From contig JAHBSJ010000003.1 in assembly GCA_019639155.1 (NCBI GenBank), positions 216,521 through 280,520 of the forward strand: DNA of 64,000 bases. Reading direction: 5' to 3'. This DNA comes from Acidobacteriota bacterium (lineage in GTDB: Bacteria > Acidobacteriota > Blastocatellia > Pyrinomonadales > Pyrinomonadaceae). The position numbers and the translations under genes were made by a program. This document shows positions 53,493-62,275 of the stretch, one piece after another (the first letter of the stretch is position 1; each line of letters starts with the position of its first letter). The notes beneath the pieces were generated by a model. That model worked only from the letters and a program-made list of their open reading frames with translations. It was not told where the DNA came from and searched no databases.

Positions 53493-54002
53493 ATGAGCCG
53501 AAAAGGCCCAATGGCAATTGTAAGTAAAAAGGTCGTCCAAGAGGTCAACGATGAAACGTTGATCTATGACACAGGTTCGCATAGAGCTTATTGTCTAAAT
53601 AAGGTTTCATCGATCGTTTGGCAAAACTGCGATGGCGAAAACGAAACCGAGGCGATATCTAAGATCTTGGCCTCAAAATTGGGATCCGACATTCCCGACG
53701 AGTTGGTTTGGCTCGCGCTTGATCAGCTCGAAAATGCGGATCTGGTAGATGCTGCAGGCAATGTACCGGAAGCGGCCGCCTCGCTTTCACGCCGCGAAAT
53801 GATCCGCCGTGTCGGTATGGCATCCGCTGTGGCGTTGCCGGTTGTAGCGTCGATAGTTGCTCCGCCTGCGGCAGGTGCCCAATCATGCATTCCGAACGAC
53901 GGTTCTTGTACCGCTAGTTCGCAGTGCTGCAGTAACTGCTGCAAGAACGTGGGTGGCGGTGTCAACCAGTGCAAGCCCGGCGGCGGGGCCTGCTTGCCGT
54001 AA
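53493..54002 (+). CDS. PqqD-like domain fused to Tat-like signal and cysteine-rich knottin-like tail
   Basis: The 169-residue protein has three parts. Residues about 8-88 fit a PqqD/RiPP-recognition-element fold: KVVQEVNDETLIYDTGSHRA, YCLNKVSSIVWQNCDG, and DELVWLALDQLENADLV. Residues 97-129 form an internal export signal with a twin-arginine-like SRREMIRR, a hydrophobic run and an AGAQ cleavage-like site. The tail (132-169) has eight cysteines, C-x6-C-x5-CC-x2-CC-x9-C-x6-C, a knottin-like pattern. GGGAGAAG at correct spacing fixes the start. A secreted Cys-rich peptide matured from this precursor is inferred. Confidence 0.8.
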   Translation: MSRKGPMAIVSKKVVQEVNDETLIYDTGSHRAYCLNKVSSIVWQNCDGENETEAISKILASKLGSDIPDELVWLALDQLENADLVDAAGNVPEAAASLSRREMIRRVGMASAVALPVVASIVAPPAAGAQSCIPNDGSCTASSQCCSNCCKNVGGGVNQCKPGGGACLP

Positions 54003-54010
54003 TTGCAGAA

Positions 54011-54280
54011 TTACCAGCGGCGGTCGGGCGAGAGGAAATTGGTTTTCCAATCGGGCGATTCGCCGCAAACCACATAATAAAAAGAACACTCTTTCGCCAC
54101 CTCGGTTTCGGGGTGGCGAAAAATTTTATATGTTCGTCCTCGTTTGCTCTCGACGCTGATCGAAACGCGCTCATTACTGATGCGTGAAATGGCAGCATTG
54201 CGCCATTCCGTTTTTGAACGCACGAGAAGCCTGCCGCCCAACGGCAGATCGCTGAGCTTTAGAGTTTCGGGAGGTTCCAC
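54011..54280 (-). CDS. Small protein overlapping the L,D-transpeptidase end
   Basis: A frame from GTG 54280, overlapping the last 22 bases of the transpeptidase gene, encodes 89 residues that read as real protein. LPLGGRLLVRSKTEWRNAAI, then ISRISNERVSISVESKRGRT, YKIFRHPETEVAKECSFYY and a C-terminal WKTNFLSPDRRW are examples. The strand pattern suggests a small beta-rich domain. A strong hairpin with terminator features lies inside it on the other strand, so coding status needs conservation evidence. No family is recognised. Confidence 0.5.
   Translation of the reverse strand: MEPPETLKLSDLPLGGRLLVRSKTEWRNAAISRISNERVSISVESKRGRTYKIFRHPETEVAKECSFYYVVCGESPDWKTNFLSPDRRW
54092..54127 (+). terminator. 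Rho-independent terminator downstream of the PqqD-like gene
   Basis: TTTCGCCACC (54092-54101) and GGTGGCGAAA (54112-54121) form a perfect 10-bp stem with a 10-base loop, followed by AATTTT. It is 90 bases past the stop of the PqqD-like gene and is embedded in the opposing small ORF. Confidence 0.8.
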
Positions 54281-55017
54281 GCTTTTCGGTAACGCTTGAA
54301 TTCGGATTCCGGCAATTGAACGAGATAAGGGTTCTTTTCGTTGTCGAGCCACGAGACGATGCGCTCCACGTTTCGTCGTTCCATCGCGGTGCAGCCGCTG
54401 GTAGGTGTTGCCGCGTTCTTCCACACGTGCAGGAAGATGCAAGAGCCGTTGCCTGAGACCACAGGGTACTTATTATAGGCGACAAACGCACCGAGGCCGT
54501 AGTCCTCGCCGTAGTCAAGCATCTTTTCGGACGACCTCCAGTCGAAATTGCCGACCTTCATTCTTTCTACGATCTTGTTGTAGTGGGTTGAACGGGGGTC
54601 GTCAACACATTCAGTGTCGCGAACGACCTTGATATACGGAAATGTCAGTTGCTCCGGCCGCGACGACGTGCCGAAAGCAAAAGTGATCGGGAACATACCT
54701 GCAGGAGACTTGCCATCGCCCTCTTTCTTGAACTCGGAAACCTTTTCCGGCGCCGAATCCTGCGCCCACGCCATTCCGCTGCGTCCCAGCAGAACGGGGA
54801 ACTTATCGCCGACACGTTTCCAGCCCGCTTTTGCATTTGCACGTTCAAAAAGAGCTCCCGTGCCTGATGTGGAGTCCCACTTTTTCGATGTTACAACGAC
54901 GGCCTGCCGCGATTCGGGGAACGGGATCTTGACCGGCGACGGCGTCGGAGATTTGATCTGGCCAAAGGCCGAGACCGAAAGCAGCAGAAACAATAACGAA
55001 ATCGCAAAAACTCTCAT
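54259..55017 (-). CDS. Exported L,D-transpeptidase (YkuD family)
   Basis: The 252-residue product has a signal peptide (MRVFAISLLFLLLSVSAFGQ), a short Pro-rich linker and a YkuD catalytic domain. The active-site signature HVWKNAATPTSGCTAM gives His197 and the nucleophile Cys209. GDGKSPAGMFPITFAFG precedes it. It would form 3-3 peptidoglycan cross-links or attach proteins to peptidoglycan in the periplasm. It starts 2 bases after the end of the M50 gene. Confidence 0.93.
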   Translation of the reverse strand: MRVFAISLLFLLLSVSAFGQIKSPTPSPVKIPFPESRQAVVVTSKKWDSTSGTGALFERANAKAGWKRVGDKFPVLLGRSGMAWAQDSAPEKVSEFKKEGDGKSPAGMFPITFAFGTSSRPEQLTFPYIKVVRDTECVDDPRSTHYNKIVERMKVGNFDWRSSEKMLDYGEDYGLGAFVAYNKYPVVSGNGSCIFLHVWKNAATPTSGCTAMERRNVERIVSWLDNEKNPYLVQLPESEFKRYRKAWNLPKL

Positions 55018-55018
55018 A

Positions 55019-55810
55019 TCAATAATTGAAAAGAAGGTCGGGTGATTTCCCTTTTTTTACTGCATAGATGCGGATGCCGGCGAAAATGATCGCCGCCGAG
55101 ATACCGAACCAAAGAACCGCCCATATTACTGCCGGAATGCCTGTCGCCGCGGCCATATTCGCCGCGTCGGAATGAGTATCCGTGAATGACGCAATAAAGA
55201 ACAGGTCCACTATGCTGAATATGGCGTTCAAAAGACACTGCACAGCAAGGAACGCGAGTGCGAAATTTGCCCATTTAAGAGAAGCGAACTTTGCGATCAG
55301 GAAAAGGGCCGCGGCCAGAAAAGCACCTGAGATAAGCGTAAAAAACACGCCGCCAACGGTAACGGTCGCGAAAAAACTGAATATCGGGGCGAACAATCCG
55401 AACAGCACTGTCAGCACCGCGACAGATCCGGCAGATCCGTAGAGAGCGACCCGCGAATTGAAGCCGTAACGCAGCCAGGCGAGCAGCCCGGCACCGAAGA
55501 GCGTTGTCCCGAGATATCCTGCGCTTGATATGAAAAGCGGTGCAAGCCAGCCCGTCGTCTGCGAAAAGACGGCGCCGCTGGTGTCGGGGGCGACCGACAT
55601 GCTCTGCACCGAGTTGCCGGTGACGAGCGTCGCCAGAACGTGCCCGCCTTCGTGAACGAACGTCGCGAACAGCTGAAGCGGATACAGAACGTAACTCACG
55701 AACGGCAGAAACATCGACAGTATCCAAAGACCAATGCTCGCGGCGATGGCGAACAGAAGAAGCGAAACCTGAGGCTCTGCGTCGCGGGCCACCTGATATT
55801 TTGTCAGCAT
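55019..55810 (-). CDS. Membrane M50-type metallopeptidase
   Basis: The 263-residue polytopic protein carries the zinc motif HEGGH (53-57) in a membrane-embedded helix. Several further hydrophobic segments follow. This fits the M50B-like family of intramembrane peptidases, which cleave membrane-anchored regulators. GGGGGAATT precedes the ATG. It is likely co-transcribed with the L,D-transpeptidase. A second metal ligand (Asp in a later NPDG-like motif) is not obvious, so activity is probable, not certain. Confidence 0.82.
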   Translation of the reverse strand: MLTKYQVARDAEPQVSLLLFAIAASIGLWILSMFLPFVSYVLYPLQLFATFVHEGGHVLATLVTGNSVQSMSVAPDTSGAVFSQTTGWLAPLFISSAGYLGTTLFGAGLLAWLRYGFNSRVALYGSAGSVAVLTVLFGLFAPIFSFFATVTVGGVFFTLISGAFLAAALFLIAKFASLKWANFALAFLAVQCLLNAIFSIVDLFFIASFTDTHSDAANMAAATGIPAVIWAVLWFGISAAIIFAGIRIYAVKKGKSPDLLFNY

Positions 55811-55849
55811 AATTCCCCCTTTTTTCCTGCCGTAGGATTACGATCAAGT

Positions 55850-56323
55850 TTACCCCAAAGTTCGTTCGTAGTCCTCTTTTCCGCCGGTCTTTGATTCGAG
55901 CCGAATGTCGGTGATGACGATATCTCTTTGCACCGCTTTACACATATCGTAGATGGTCAAGGCGGCGACGGACACTGCCGTCAATGCCTCCATCTCAACA
56001 CCCGTCTGTGCATTTGTGATGGCTTCGCCGCGGAGTTCGATGCCTTCATCTGTGAATTCTGCGTCTATATTGACCTTCGATAAAGCTATTTGATGGCAAA
56101 GCGGTATCAGGTCAGATGTTCTCTTCGCTGCCATGATACCGGCTATCCGAGCTATCTCTATAGGGTCGCCTTTCGGATTCGAATTTTCCCGCAGTTTAGC
56201 GAGGGTCTCTTGCGATAGAAGCACCCTGCCGGACGCGACGGCTCGGCGGACGGTCGTTGCCTTGGCCGATAGATCCACCATCTTTATCTTGCCGGCCTCA
56301 TCAAAATGCGAAAGTTCGGGCAT
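55850..56323 (-). CDS. moaC: Cyclic pyranopterin monophosphate synthase
   Basis: The 157-residue enzyme completes formation of cyclic pyranopterin in molybdenum-cofactor synthesis. ELSHFDEAGKIKMVDLSAKA, MAAKRTSDLIPLCHQIALSK and TGVEMEALTAVSVAALTIYD are the MoaC signature. An upstream TTG at 56371 would add 16 residues; ATG 56323 gives the usual length and has GGGAGA at 12 bases. moeA lies 1.4 kb to the right on the same strand, separated by an opposing gene. Confidence 0.93.
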   Translation of the reverse strand: MPELSHFDEAGKIKMVDLSAKATTVRRAVASGRVLLSQETLAKLRENSNPKGDPIEIARIAGIMAAKRTSDLIPLCHQIALSKVNIDAEFTDEGIELRGEAITNAQTGVEMEALTAVSVAALTIYDMCKAVQRDIVITDIRLESKTGGKEDYERTLG

Positions 56324-56461
56324 ATCAAGATCATTCTCCCAACGAAGCGCCGTGCGCTCAATTTCAGACAAACGCGATACCTAACATACTATAGCCAAGA
56401 CGCAAACGTTTCGAACAGCGGCCGCATAATTTTCGTGGAGCCGATATAGCGAAGGAGAGTA

Positions 56462-57766
56462 TTGAAGAAGTTTTTCCTTAAAAACATCACGATCTTACGG
56501 ATAATTGCTGTCGTGGCGACGCTTTTTGTGATCTTCAGTTCCAGCAATAAGATGATCCGCAGCCCGCTGGCAAAAGGCGACATATCGGTTTACCTGCACG
56601 CCGCCGAGGTCATTTTAAATGGCGGCAACATCTACGCGACGACGCAGATCCCGTCTGAGCAGGGCGGATCGTATTACCTGTACCTGCCGCTGCTCGCGAT
56701 CCTGTTCATTCCGTTTACGTTTCTGCCGATAAACATCGTTATTGTCCTGTGGACGCTTATCAATGTTCTTCTGGTCTATTGGTCCGTAAAGACATTTTAC
56801 GAGGCGATGACCGGACAACGGTTCTTTGACCTGGCAGCCGTGGAGCGTTGGGTCGTGATGGGCATCCCAATTCTACTGACTCTCCGCTATCTGCTTCACA
56901 ACCTTTCATACGGACAGGTCAACATACTCATCCTCGCGATGCTTGTTTTGGCGCTCAAATATGGCCGGCGGGAAAATGGGATATTACAGGGAATGTGGGC
57001 AGGGCTTGCCGGTGTCACTAAGATCACGGCTGCGCCCTTTATGTTCTGGCTGTTCATCAAAGAAGGCCTGAAGACAAATGCGGGGTTGTTGGCAGGGCTC
57101 GTTCTGGGAGCCGTTTTGATACCGAGCGTCGTTGTAGGCTTCGGCGTGAATCTCGATCACATTGCTCATTGGCTGAACAACATCGTCCTGAGCGATTCTC
57201 TAACGGCTTCGCATGTTCCCGGTTCTATAAACACATCGGTCACCGCTGTCTTGAACAGATTGTTCGGCGATGAGCCTGCGATGCAGTTGAACGGCACGCC
57301 GATATATTTCACGCTGGTCAGCCTGTCGCCTGCTGCATTGTCTCTTCTATCCAAAGCCTCCCAGTTGCTCGTACTGGCCGCCCTTGGTTATTACGCATTC
57401 AGATTTCGAAATAGTGACGGCCTCTATTCCCGATGGGGCGGAGCCGCTTTCGCGTTCACAATGATCCCGCTATTCGCACCGACCGCGCAGAAACACTATT
57501 TCGTCGTTCTGCTGCCGGCATACGTTTTTGCCGTTTATATTTGGTACTTCATCGGCGATCGGGACAAGTGGTTTCGCGGGTTAGTTGTCGCATCAGCGGC
57601 GATCGCGGGGCTTGGTTTGCAGGAGCTTTTAGGCGAAACCGTCTCGGATGCGATGTTCGCGGCGGGAGCTTTGCCGCTCGGGACGATGCTTTTGGCCGCC
57701 GCTATATTTCGAGCTGCTCAAAATGGAATACTCGCAAATGAGCCGATTACAGATACAGTATCTTGA
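56462..57766 (+). CDS. DUF2029-type (GT87-like) membrane mannosyltransferase
   Basis: The 434-residue polytopic protein has about ten hydrophobic segments. An early LAKGDISVYLHAAEVILNGG, then YYLYLPLLAILFIPFTFLPI and YGQVNILILAMLVLALKYGR are the DUF2029/GT87 pattern of polyprenol-dependent mannosyltransferases. The start is TTG 56462, supported by AAGGAGAG six bases upstream. It overlaps the end of opposing moeA by 20 bases. Role in cell-envelope glycan assembly is inferred; the donor is unknown. Confidence 0.85.
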   Translation: MKKFFLKNITILRIIAVVATLFVIFSSSNKMIRSPLAKGDISVYLHAAEVILNGGNIYATTQIPSEQGGSYYLYLPLLAILFIPFTFLPINIVIVLWTLINVLLVYWSVKTFYEAMTGQRFFDLAAVERWVVMGIPILLTLRYLLHNLSYGQVNILILAMLVLALKYGRRENGILQGMWAGLAGVTKITAAPFMFWLFIKEGLKTNAGLLAGLVLGAVLIPSVVVGFGVNLDHIAHWLNNIVLSDSLTASHVPGSINTSVTAVLNRLFGDEPAMQLNGTPIYFTLVSLSPAALSLLSKASQLLVLAALGYYAFRFRNSDGLYSRWGGAAFAFTMIPLFAPTAQKHYFVVLLPAYVFAVYIWYFIGDRDKWFRGLVVASAAIAGLGLQELLGETVSDAMFAAGALPLGTMLLAAAIFRAAQNGILANEPITDTVS

Positions 57767-58940
57767 CCGGCTCGCCTTTTTTAGCGATCGTTCCGCGGGG
57801 AACCGACATTAACACCTGGGCGCGGCTGAGGCTGATCAGATCGGACGAGCCCGAGCCTTTGACGGCGTCGACGATCAGACGGCCCTGTTTATCGGAGGCG
57901 AGCGTCGCAGGCAGATACGCGTCGCGGTCGCGTGTGCCGCGGACGTCCCGTTTCGCAATGGCGTAACCCGATGAACAATCTTTGTCGGAGGCTCCCTGCA
58001 TTGCCAAGATCACACGCCGCACAAATAGGTGAAAGGTGACCGCGGCGGAGACAGGATTGCCCGGAAGCCCGAAAACAAGCGTCTTCCCGAGCCGTGCAAA
58101 CACCATCGGCTTGCCGGGCTTTAGACGCAACTTTTCCAGAAAAACCTCGGCGCCGAGGCCGTCGAGAGCGGTCTTTGTATGGTCATATTTACCGACGGAA
58201 ACTCCGCCGGTCATGATCAGTATGTCGGATTGTTTTGCGGCAATTGAGACCTGTTTCTTTAAGAGCGAAATATCATCGACGGTGCTGTGCAGGCTCTCCG
58301 GGATCGCACCGAACCGCCGGCATAATGCGGCGAGCATCGGCGAATTTGAATTGCGTATCTGGTCGCGGCCGGGCCTTTTCGTGATATCGACGATCTCGCT
58401 GCCGGTCGCAAGGATCGCGACACGCGGGCGGCGGCCTGTTTTGAGCTTTGCGTAGCCGAAAGACGCCAACGCGGCGATCATATTTTCCGTGACACGCTCG
58501 CCGGCATTGAAAACCAAAGTGCCTTTTCGGATCTCTGCGCCGCAGCGTACGACCGAAAGGCCCTTTTCTGCAGATCGAAGTATCTCAACAGAGCCGTTTT
58601 TCTCAATTGCCTCCTCCAGCCGCTGTACGGCGTCGGCTCCTTTCGGGACCGGTGCTCCGGTCATTATTCTGACCGCGTCGCCTTTTTTCAGCGTGCCTCG
58701 CCAGCCGCGGCCTGCGGCGGATTCTCCGACGAGTTTCAAAATTACAGGGGCGTTCGCCGTGTCGACCGCCCTGACCGCGTAGCCGTCCATCTGCGAACGG
58801 TCGAACGGCGGCAGATCGTGATCGGCAACAATGCCTTCAGCCAAAACGCGTCCGACCGCTTCGGCGATCTCAACACGCTCGCTGCCAAGCGGCTCGACCT
58901 CGCGATCGACGATCTTTTTGGCTTGTGCGACGGTGAACAT
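57747..58940 (-). CDS. moeA: Molybdopterin molybdenumtransferase
   Basis: The 397-residue enzyme inserts molybdate into adenylated molybdopterin. DHDLPPFDRSQMDGYAVRA, IMTGAPVPKGADAVQ, GGVSVGKYDHTK and GLPGNPVSAAVTFHLFVR are its conserved segments, covering domains I-IV. With moaC it shows that the organism makes molybdenum cofactor. The stop overlaps the opposing GT87-like gene. Confidence 0.95.
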   Translation of the reverse strand: MFTVAQAKKIVDREVEPLGSERVEIAEAVGRVLAEGIVADHDLPPFDRSQMDGYAVRAVDTANAPVILKLVGESAAGRGWRGTLKKGDAVRIMTGAPVPKGADAVQRLEEAIEKNGSVEILRSAEKGLSVVRCGAEIRKGTLVFNAGERVTENMIAALASFGYAKLKTGRRPRVAILATGSEIVDITKRPGRDQIRNSNSPMLAALCRRFGAIPESLHSTVDDISLLKKQVSIAAKQSDILIMTGGVSVGKYDHTKTALDGLGAEVFLEKLRLKPGKPMVFARLGKTLVFGLPGNPVSAAVTFHLFVRRVILAMQGASDKDCSSGYAIAKRDVRGTRDRDAYLPATLASDKQGRLIVDAVKGSGSSDLISLSRAQVLMSVPRGTIAKKGEPVKILYL

Positions 58941-59021
58941 AGCGAACCCTATTGTATCAATACCGCAACTAACTTAATTGCTGATCGCTCCACGGTAGTT
59001 TAGTAACGTCTGAGTCGTTAG

Positions 59022-61505
59022 TTAGAAGTAGGCCTTTAACCGAACATTTGGACCTATCGCGAACCTAAGCATTTCGGCATACTTGGCTTCTAGATCTTTG
59101 AATTTCTTAACTTTCTCTACTTGGCCCAACCGAGTGGATACGGCGGCAGCTTTCTGACTGAAATGGAGAGCGTAGTAAATAGTTTCGGTATTTTCGGGTT
59201 CGTCGTCTATTATCTTTTGTGTGTCAGACAGCGACCGATCTAATGAGCTAAGAGCGTCAGAGGACTTGCCTAGCTTTATCAAAATATCTTGTTCAATATT
59301 TGCTACATACAGCCCATAAATTCGCGATTCGCTGTCTCTTGTGTCCTTTAACATTTTCTCCAAGTAGCTTTTCGCTTCTCGAAGGTGCTTTTCCGCCTTA
59401 TCCAGATCGCCGAGTGAAACGTAGGTTTTCGCAATATTCGAAGTCGAAATAAACCGTCGGAGGTTGATCGTGGGGGTGCCCGACCTTTCGTCAAGCGACC
59501 CTTCGAAAAGCTCCGATGCTTTTTCATAGTGTTCAAGAGCTCTTAGAAGCAGGGCTCTGGCTCCTGCAATATCCCCGACATCCAAAAGATCATAGGCTGA
59601 GAATCTCGCGGCATTTCCCCGTCTGCCCTCGTATCGCCCTAATTGTCGGATAGCGTCTCGTTCATGCGAGAACTCTTTCTCCAGTCGGGAATAGGCGGGT
59701 GCAATGGCGTCCAAAGCGGCGTAGCGATCAGCAGGAATTTCATAGTAGTCGGTTCGAACTAGCAAAAGTCTCAACGTATGCTCTAGGAGACCCAGCTCGC
59801 CGATATCGTACACATTTGGCAGAATTCCTATTCCCGTATCCAGCGATCGCTCTGCATCATCCAACCTGCCGATACGACGCTGAGCATCAGAAAGTGAATA
59901 ATAAGAGGCAGAAAGTTCAACTCTAGCTGACAGGTCGTCGGGGTTAATGTTAATGGCCCTGTTAAGCGTATCCACCGACAATCCGTGGCTGCGTATTGCG
60001 TCCGAAAGCTTTCCTAGATTACTTTGATATGCCAAGCCTTGCACATCACCGATCTTGCGGTATGCGATGCCGAGTTCTTTGAGGAGTTCGGGGTCAGTGA
60101 TCTCGCCTTGTGAAATGGCGTCTAGGTAGGCGACGGCGTCGGTGACGAGGCGTTCGCGGAGAGCGGTCGAGCCTTCGAGCTTTGAGATCTCGTCGTGGTA
60201 ATCGAAGATCAGCGAATTCGCGACTTTGCGGACCTGCTGGAAACGCTGTTCGGCGATGAGCTGATTCTGCCGGGCGACCGACCATTGGTAAAGGGCCATG
60301 CCGAGGCCGGCGAGAATAAGCAACACCGCCATCGACGCGGCCGCGACGGGCAAGCGATTGCGGCCGACGAATTTCTTTAAGCGATACGATCTCGACTGCG
60401 GATGGACCGAGACGGGACGGCCCGCGAGGAACGCCTCAATGTCGGCAAGCAGCTGATCTGCCGAAGCGTAACGCGACTCGGGCTCTTTGCCGAGGCATTT
60501 GAGGACGATGTTGTCCAGGTCGCCGCGAAGCTCGCCAGCCAGGCGGCCGCGATCAATTTGTTTTTCCTCGTTCTTTTCACGCTCGGCTAGTGTGACCGCG
60601 GCGGACGGCGCCGATGGTTCGGTTTCGATCACGGCACGGTAAACATCGAGGCCTTTCGCACGGTAAACGGCGGCCGGCGGCAGCTCTGTGAGCATTTCGA
60701 AAAGCAAAATGCCGAGGCTGTAAATGTCGGTCGCGGTCGAAACGGGCGTGCGTGCGATCTGTTCCGGAGCCGCGTATTCGGGCGTCAGCGGCGCCGATGT
60801 CTGTGTCCCGCCCTCGATGTCGAGTGCTTTTGCGATGCCGAAATCGAGCAGTTTTACAGTGCCTTCGTCAGTGACGAGGATGTTCGAAGGTTTCAGGTCG
60901 CGATGAACCACCAGCCGGCGATGTGCGTAAGAGACGGCGTCCAGGACCTGCACAAAAAGCTGCAGCCGTTCGCGTGTAGTCAACGCCTTTTCGCGGCAAT
61001 ACCGCGTGATGGGCGTGCCTTCGACGTATTCCATCACGTAGTAGGGAATGTGGTTCGCCGTGATGCCGCCGTCAAAAAGCCGGACGATGTTCGGGTGCTC
61101 GAGTTTGGCAAGGATCTGTTTTTCGTTGCGGAAACGGCGTGCTAATTCCTCGGAAAAGATGTTGTGGCCGGTCAGCTTGATGGCGACGCGTTTGTCGAAA
61201 TCGCCGTCCTCGCGTTCCGCTTCGAAAACGGCACCCATGCCGCCGCGGCCGAGCTCACGCGTGATGCGGTAATGGCCGATGGCCTCGCCGATCATCGACG
61301 GAGCGTCGCTCGTCTTTACGGGTTCGTCGAGAAAACTGTTTACTGAAGTGTCGATCGAGAGCAGCGACCGAAGTTCGTCGATTATGGTCGGCTGTTCGGC
61401 ACTGATGCGGGCTAGAGCGGCATTGCGCTCAACGTCGGGCAGGTCGATCACCTCGTTAAAGACCGCCTTCAGCCGCTGCCAATTCTCATGTTCGCGGTCA
61501 TCCAT
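59022..61505 (-). CDS. Membrane Ser/Thr protein kinase with TPR-like sensor region
   Basis: The 827-residue protein has a kinase domain (about 79-360), one membrane span (386-408) and an extracytoplasmic helical region with TPR repeats (about 420-800). The glycine loop GRGGMG is 86-91; Lys110, HRDLKPSNIL with catalytic Asp203, and DFGIAKAL (221-228) show an active PknB-like kinase. The first 78 residues form a helical extension. It overlaps the upstream sigma-factor gene by 8 bases, so the pair is a coupled regulatory unit. Confidence 0.94.
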   Translation of the reverse strand: MDDREHENWQRLKAVFNEVIDLPDVERNAALARISAEQPTIIDELRSLLSIDTSVNSFLDEPVKTSDAPSMIGEAIGHYRITRELGRGGMGAVFEAEREDGDFDKRVAIKLTGHNIFSEELARRFRNEKQILAKLEHPNIVRLFDGGITANHIPYYVMEYVEGTPITRYCREKALTTRERLQLFVQVLDAVSYAHRRLVVHRDLKPSNILVTDEGTVKLLDFGIAKALDIEGGTQTSAPLTPEYAAPEQIARTPVSTATDIYSLGILLFEMLTELPPAAVYRAKGLDVYRAVIETEPSAPSAAVTLAEREKNEEKQIDRGRLAGELRGDLDNIVLKCLGKEPESRYASADQLLADIEAFLAGRPVSVHPQSRSYRLKKFVGRNRLPVAAASMAVLLILAGLGMALYQWSVARQNQLIAEQRFQQVRKVANSLIFDYHDEISKLEGSTALRERLVTDAVAYLDAISQGEITDPELLKELGIAYRKIGDVQGLAYQSNLGKLSDAIRSHGLSVDTLNRAININPDDLSARVELSASYYSLSDAQRRIGRLDDAERSLDTGIGILPNVYDIGELGLLEHTLRLLLVRTDYYEIPADRYAALDAIAPAYSRLEKEFSHERDAIRQLGRYEGRRGNAARFSAYDLLDVGDIAGARALLLRALEHYEKASELFEGSLDERSGTPTINLRRFISTSNIAKTYVSLGDLDKAEKHLREAKSYLEKMLKDTRDSESRIYGLYVANIEQDILIKLGKSSDALSSLDRSLSDTQKIIDDEPENTETIYYALHFSQKAAAVSTRLGQVEKVKKFKDLEAKYAEMLRFAIGPNVRLKAYF

Positions 61506-62046
61506 CGTCTTCTGCGCCGGCGTTCAATTTTCTGTAAAGCCATCGTTTTGCCAGGCTCCAATCACGCATGACGGTGCTTCTCGAAACGCCTAGGACGTCC
61601 GCGATGTCGTCCATGTCGATCCCTGCGAAATATCGCATTTCCACGACGATGACCGCACGCCGGTCCAGCTGGGCGAGTTTGTCGAGAGCGGTGTCGAGCG
61701 CGATGTAATCGACACGCTTTTTCTCGAATTCGACGGTCGAATATAGCGCTGCTTCCTCGAGCGGTATATGCACGACGCCTTCGCCGCGTTTCACGCGTTT
61801 CTTGTTGCGGGCGTGGTTGACCAATATCCGCCGCATCATCGTCGTCGCCACGCTCAAAAAACGCACGCGATCATCAAAATCCAGCGAATGCTGCGACTGC
61901 AGCCGCAGATACGTCTCGTGCACCAGGTCCGTCGGCGACAGCGTGTGGTTCGCCCGCTCCGACCGCAGATAATACGCCGCCAACCGCCGCAGATCGGCAT
62001 ACGCCTGCGGAATGGCTTCGTCTAAATTGTGCTCACGGTCGGGCAT
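61498..62046 (-). CDS. ECF-type sigma factor, TIGR02999-like
   Basis: The 182-residue sigma factor has region 2 (LRRLAAYYLRSERANHTLSP, TDLVHETYLRLQ) and region 4 (LDRRAVIVVEMRYFAGIDMD, IADVLGVSRSTVMRDWSLAK). This matches the ECF-like group found beside Ser/Thr kinases in Acidobacteria and Planctomycetes. No anti-sigma gene adjoins; the kinase gene that follows overlaps its end by 8 bases. Regulation by phosphorylation rather than by anti-sigma sequestration is inferred. Confidence 0.93.
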   Translation of the reverse strand: MPDREHNLDEAIPQAYADLRRLAAYYLRSERANHTLSPTDLVHETYLRLQSQHSLDFDDRVRFLSVATTMMRRILVNHARNKKRVKRGEGVVHIPLEEAALYSTVEFEKKRVDYIALDTALDKLAQLDRRAVIVVEMRYFAGIDMDDIADVLGVSRSTVMRDWSLAKRWLYRKLNAGAEDDG

Positions 62047-62106
62047 AAATCAATTGCCTTGAATGAAAAGCTATTGCCGACTCGGGTTCGTGCTTTTCAG
62101 AAATAT

Positions 62107-62141
62107 TGTCCGAAAGCGGTTTCCCGGGGGGCGATCGGACA
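62107..62141. repeat. Inverted repeat upstream of the ECF sigma gene
   Basis: TGTCCGA (62107-62113) and TCGGACA (62135-62141) are perfect inverted arms 21 bases apart, 61 bases upstream of the sigma-factor start. They lie in the 230-base divergent region with the acyl-CoA dehydrogenase gene. A regulator site or extended promoter element is possible. Confidence 0.4.
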
Positions 62142-62275
62142 TTTGGCACCTGCTCTTGTGAATCGATGAGATAATAAGAGTAATAAGAATTTTTTGCAAT
62201 TAGACCGGAGAGGCATCGCCCCGACTTCTGTGATAAAATTTGGTTTTTGACAACTACCTAACAGGGGAAATTATT

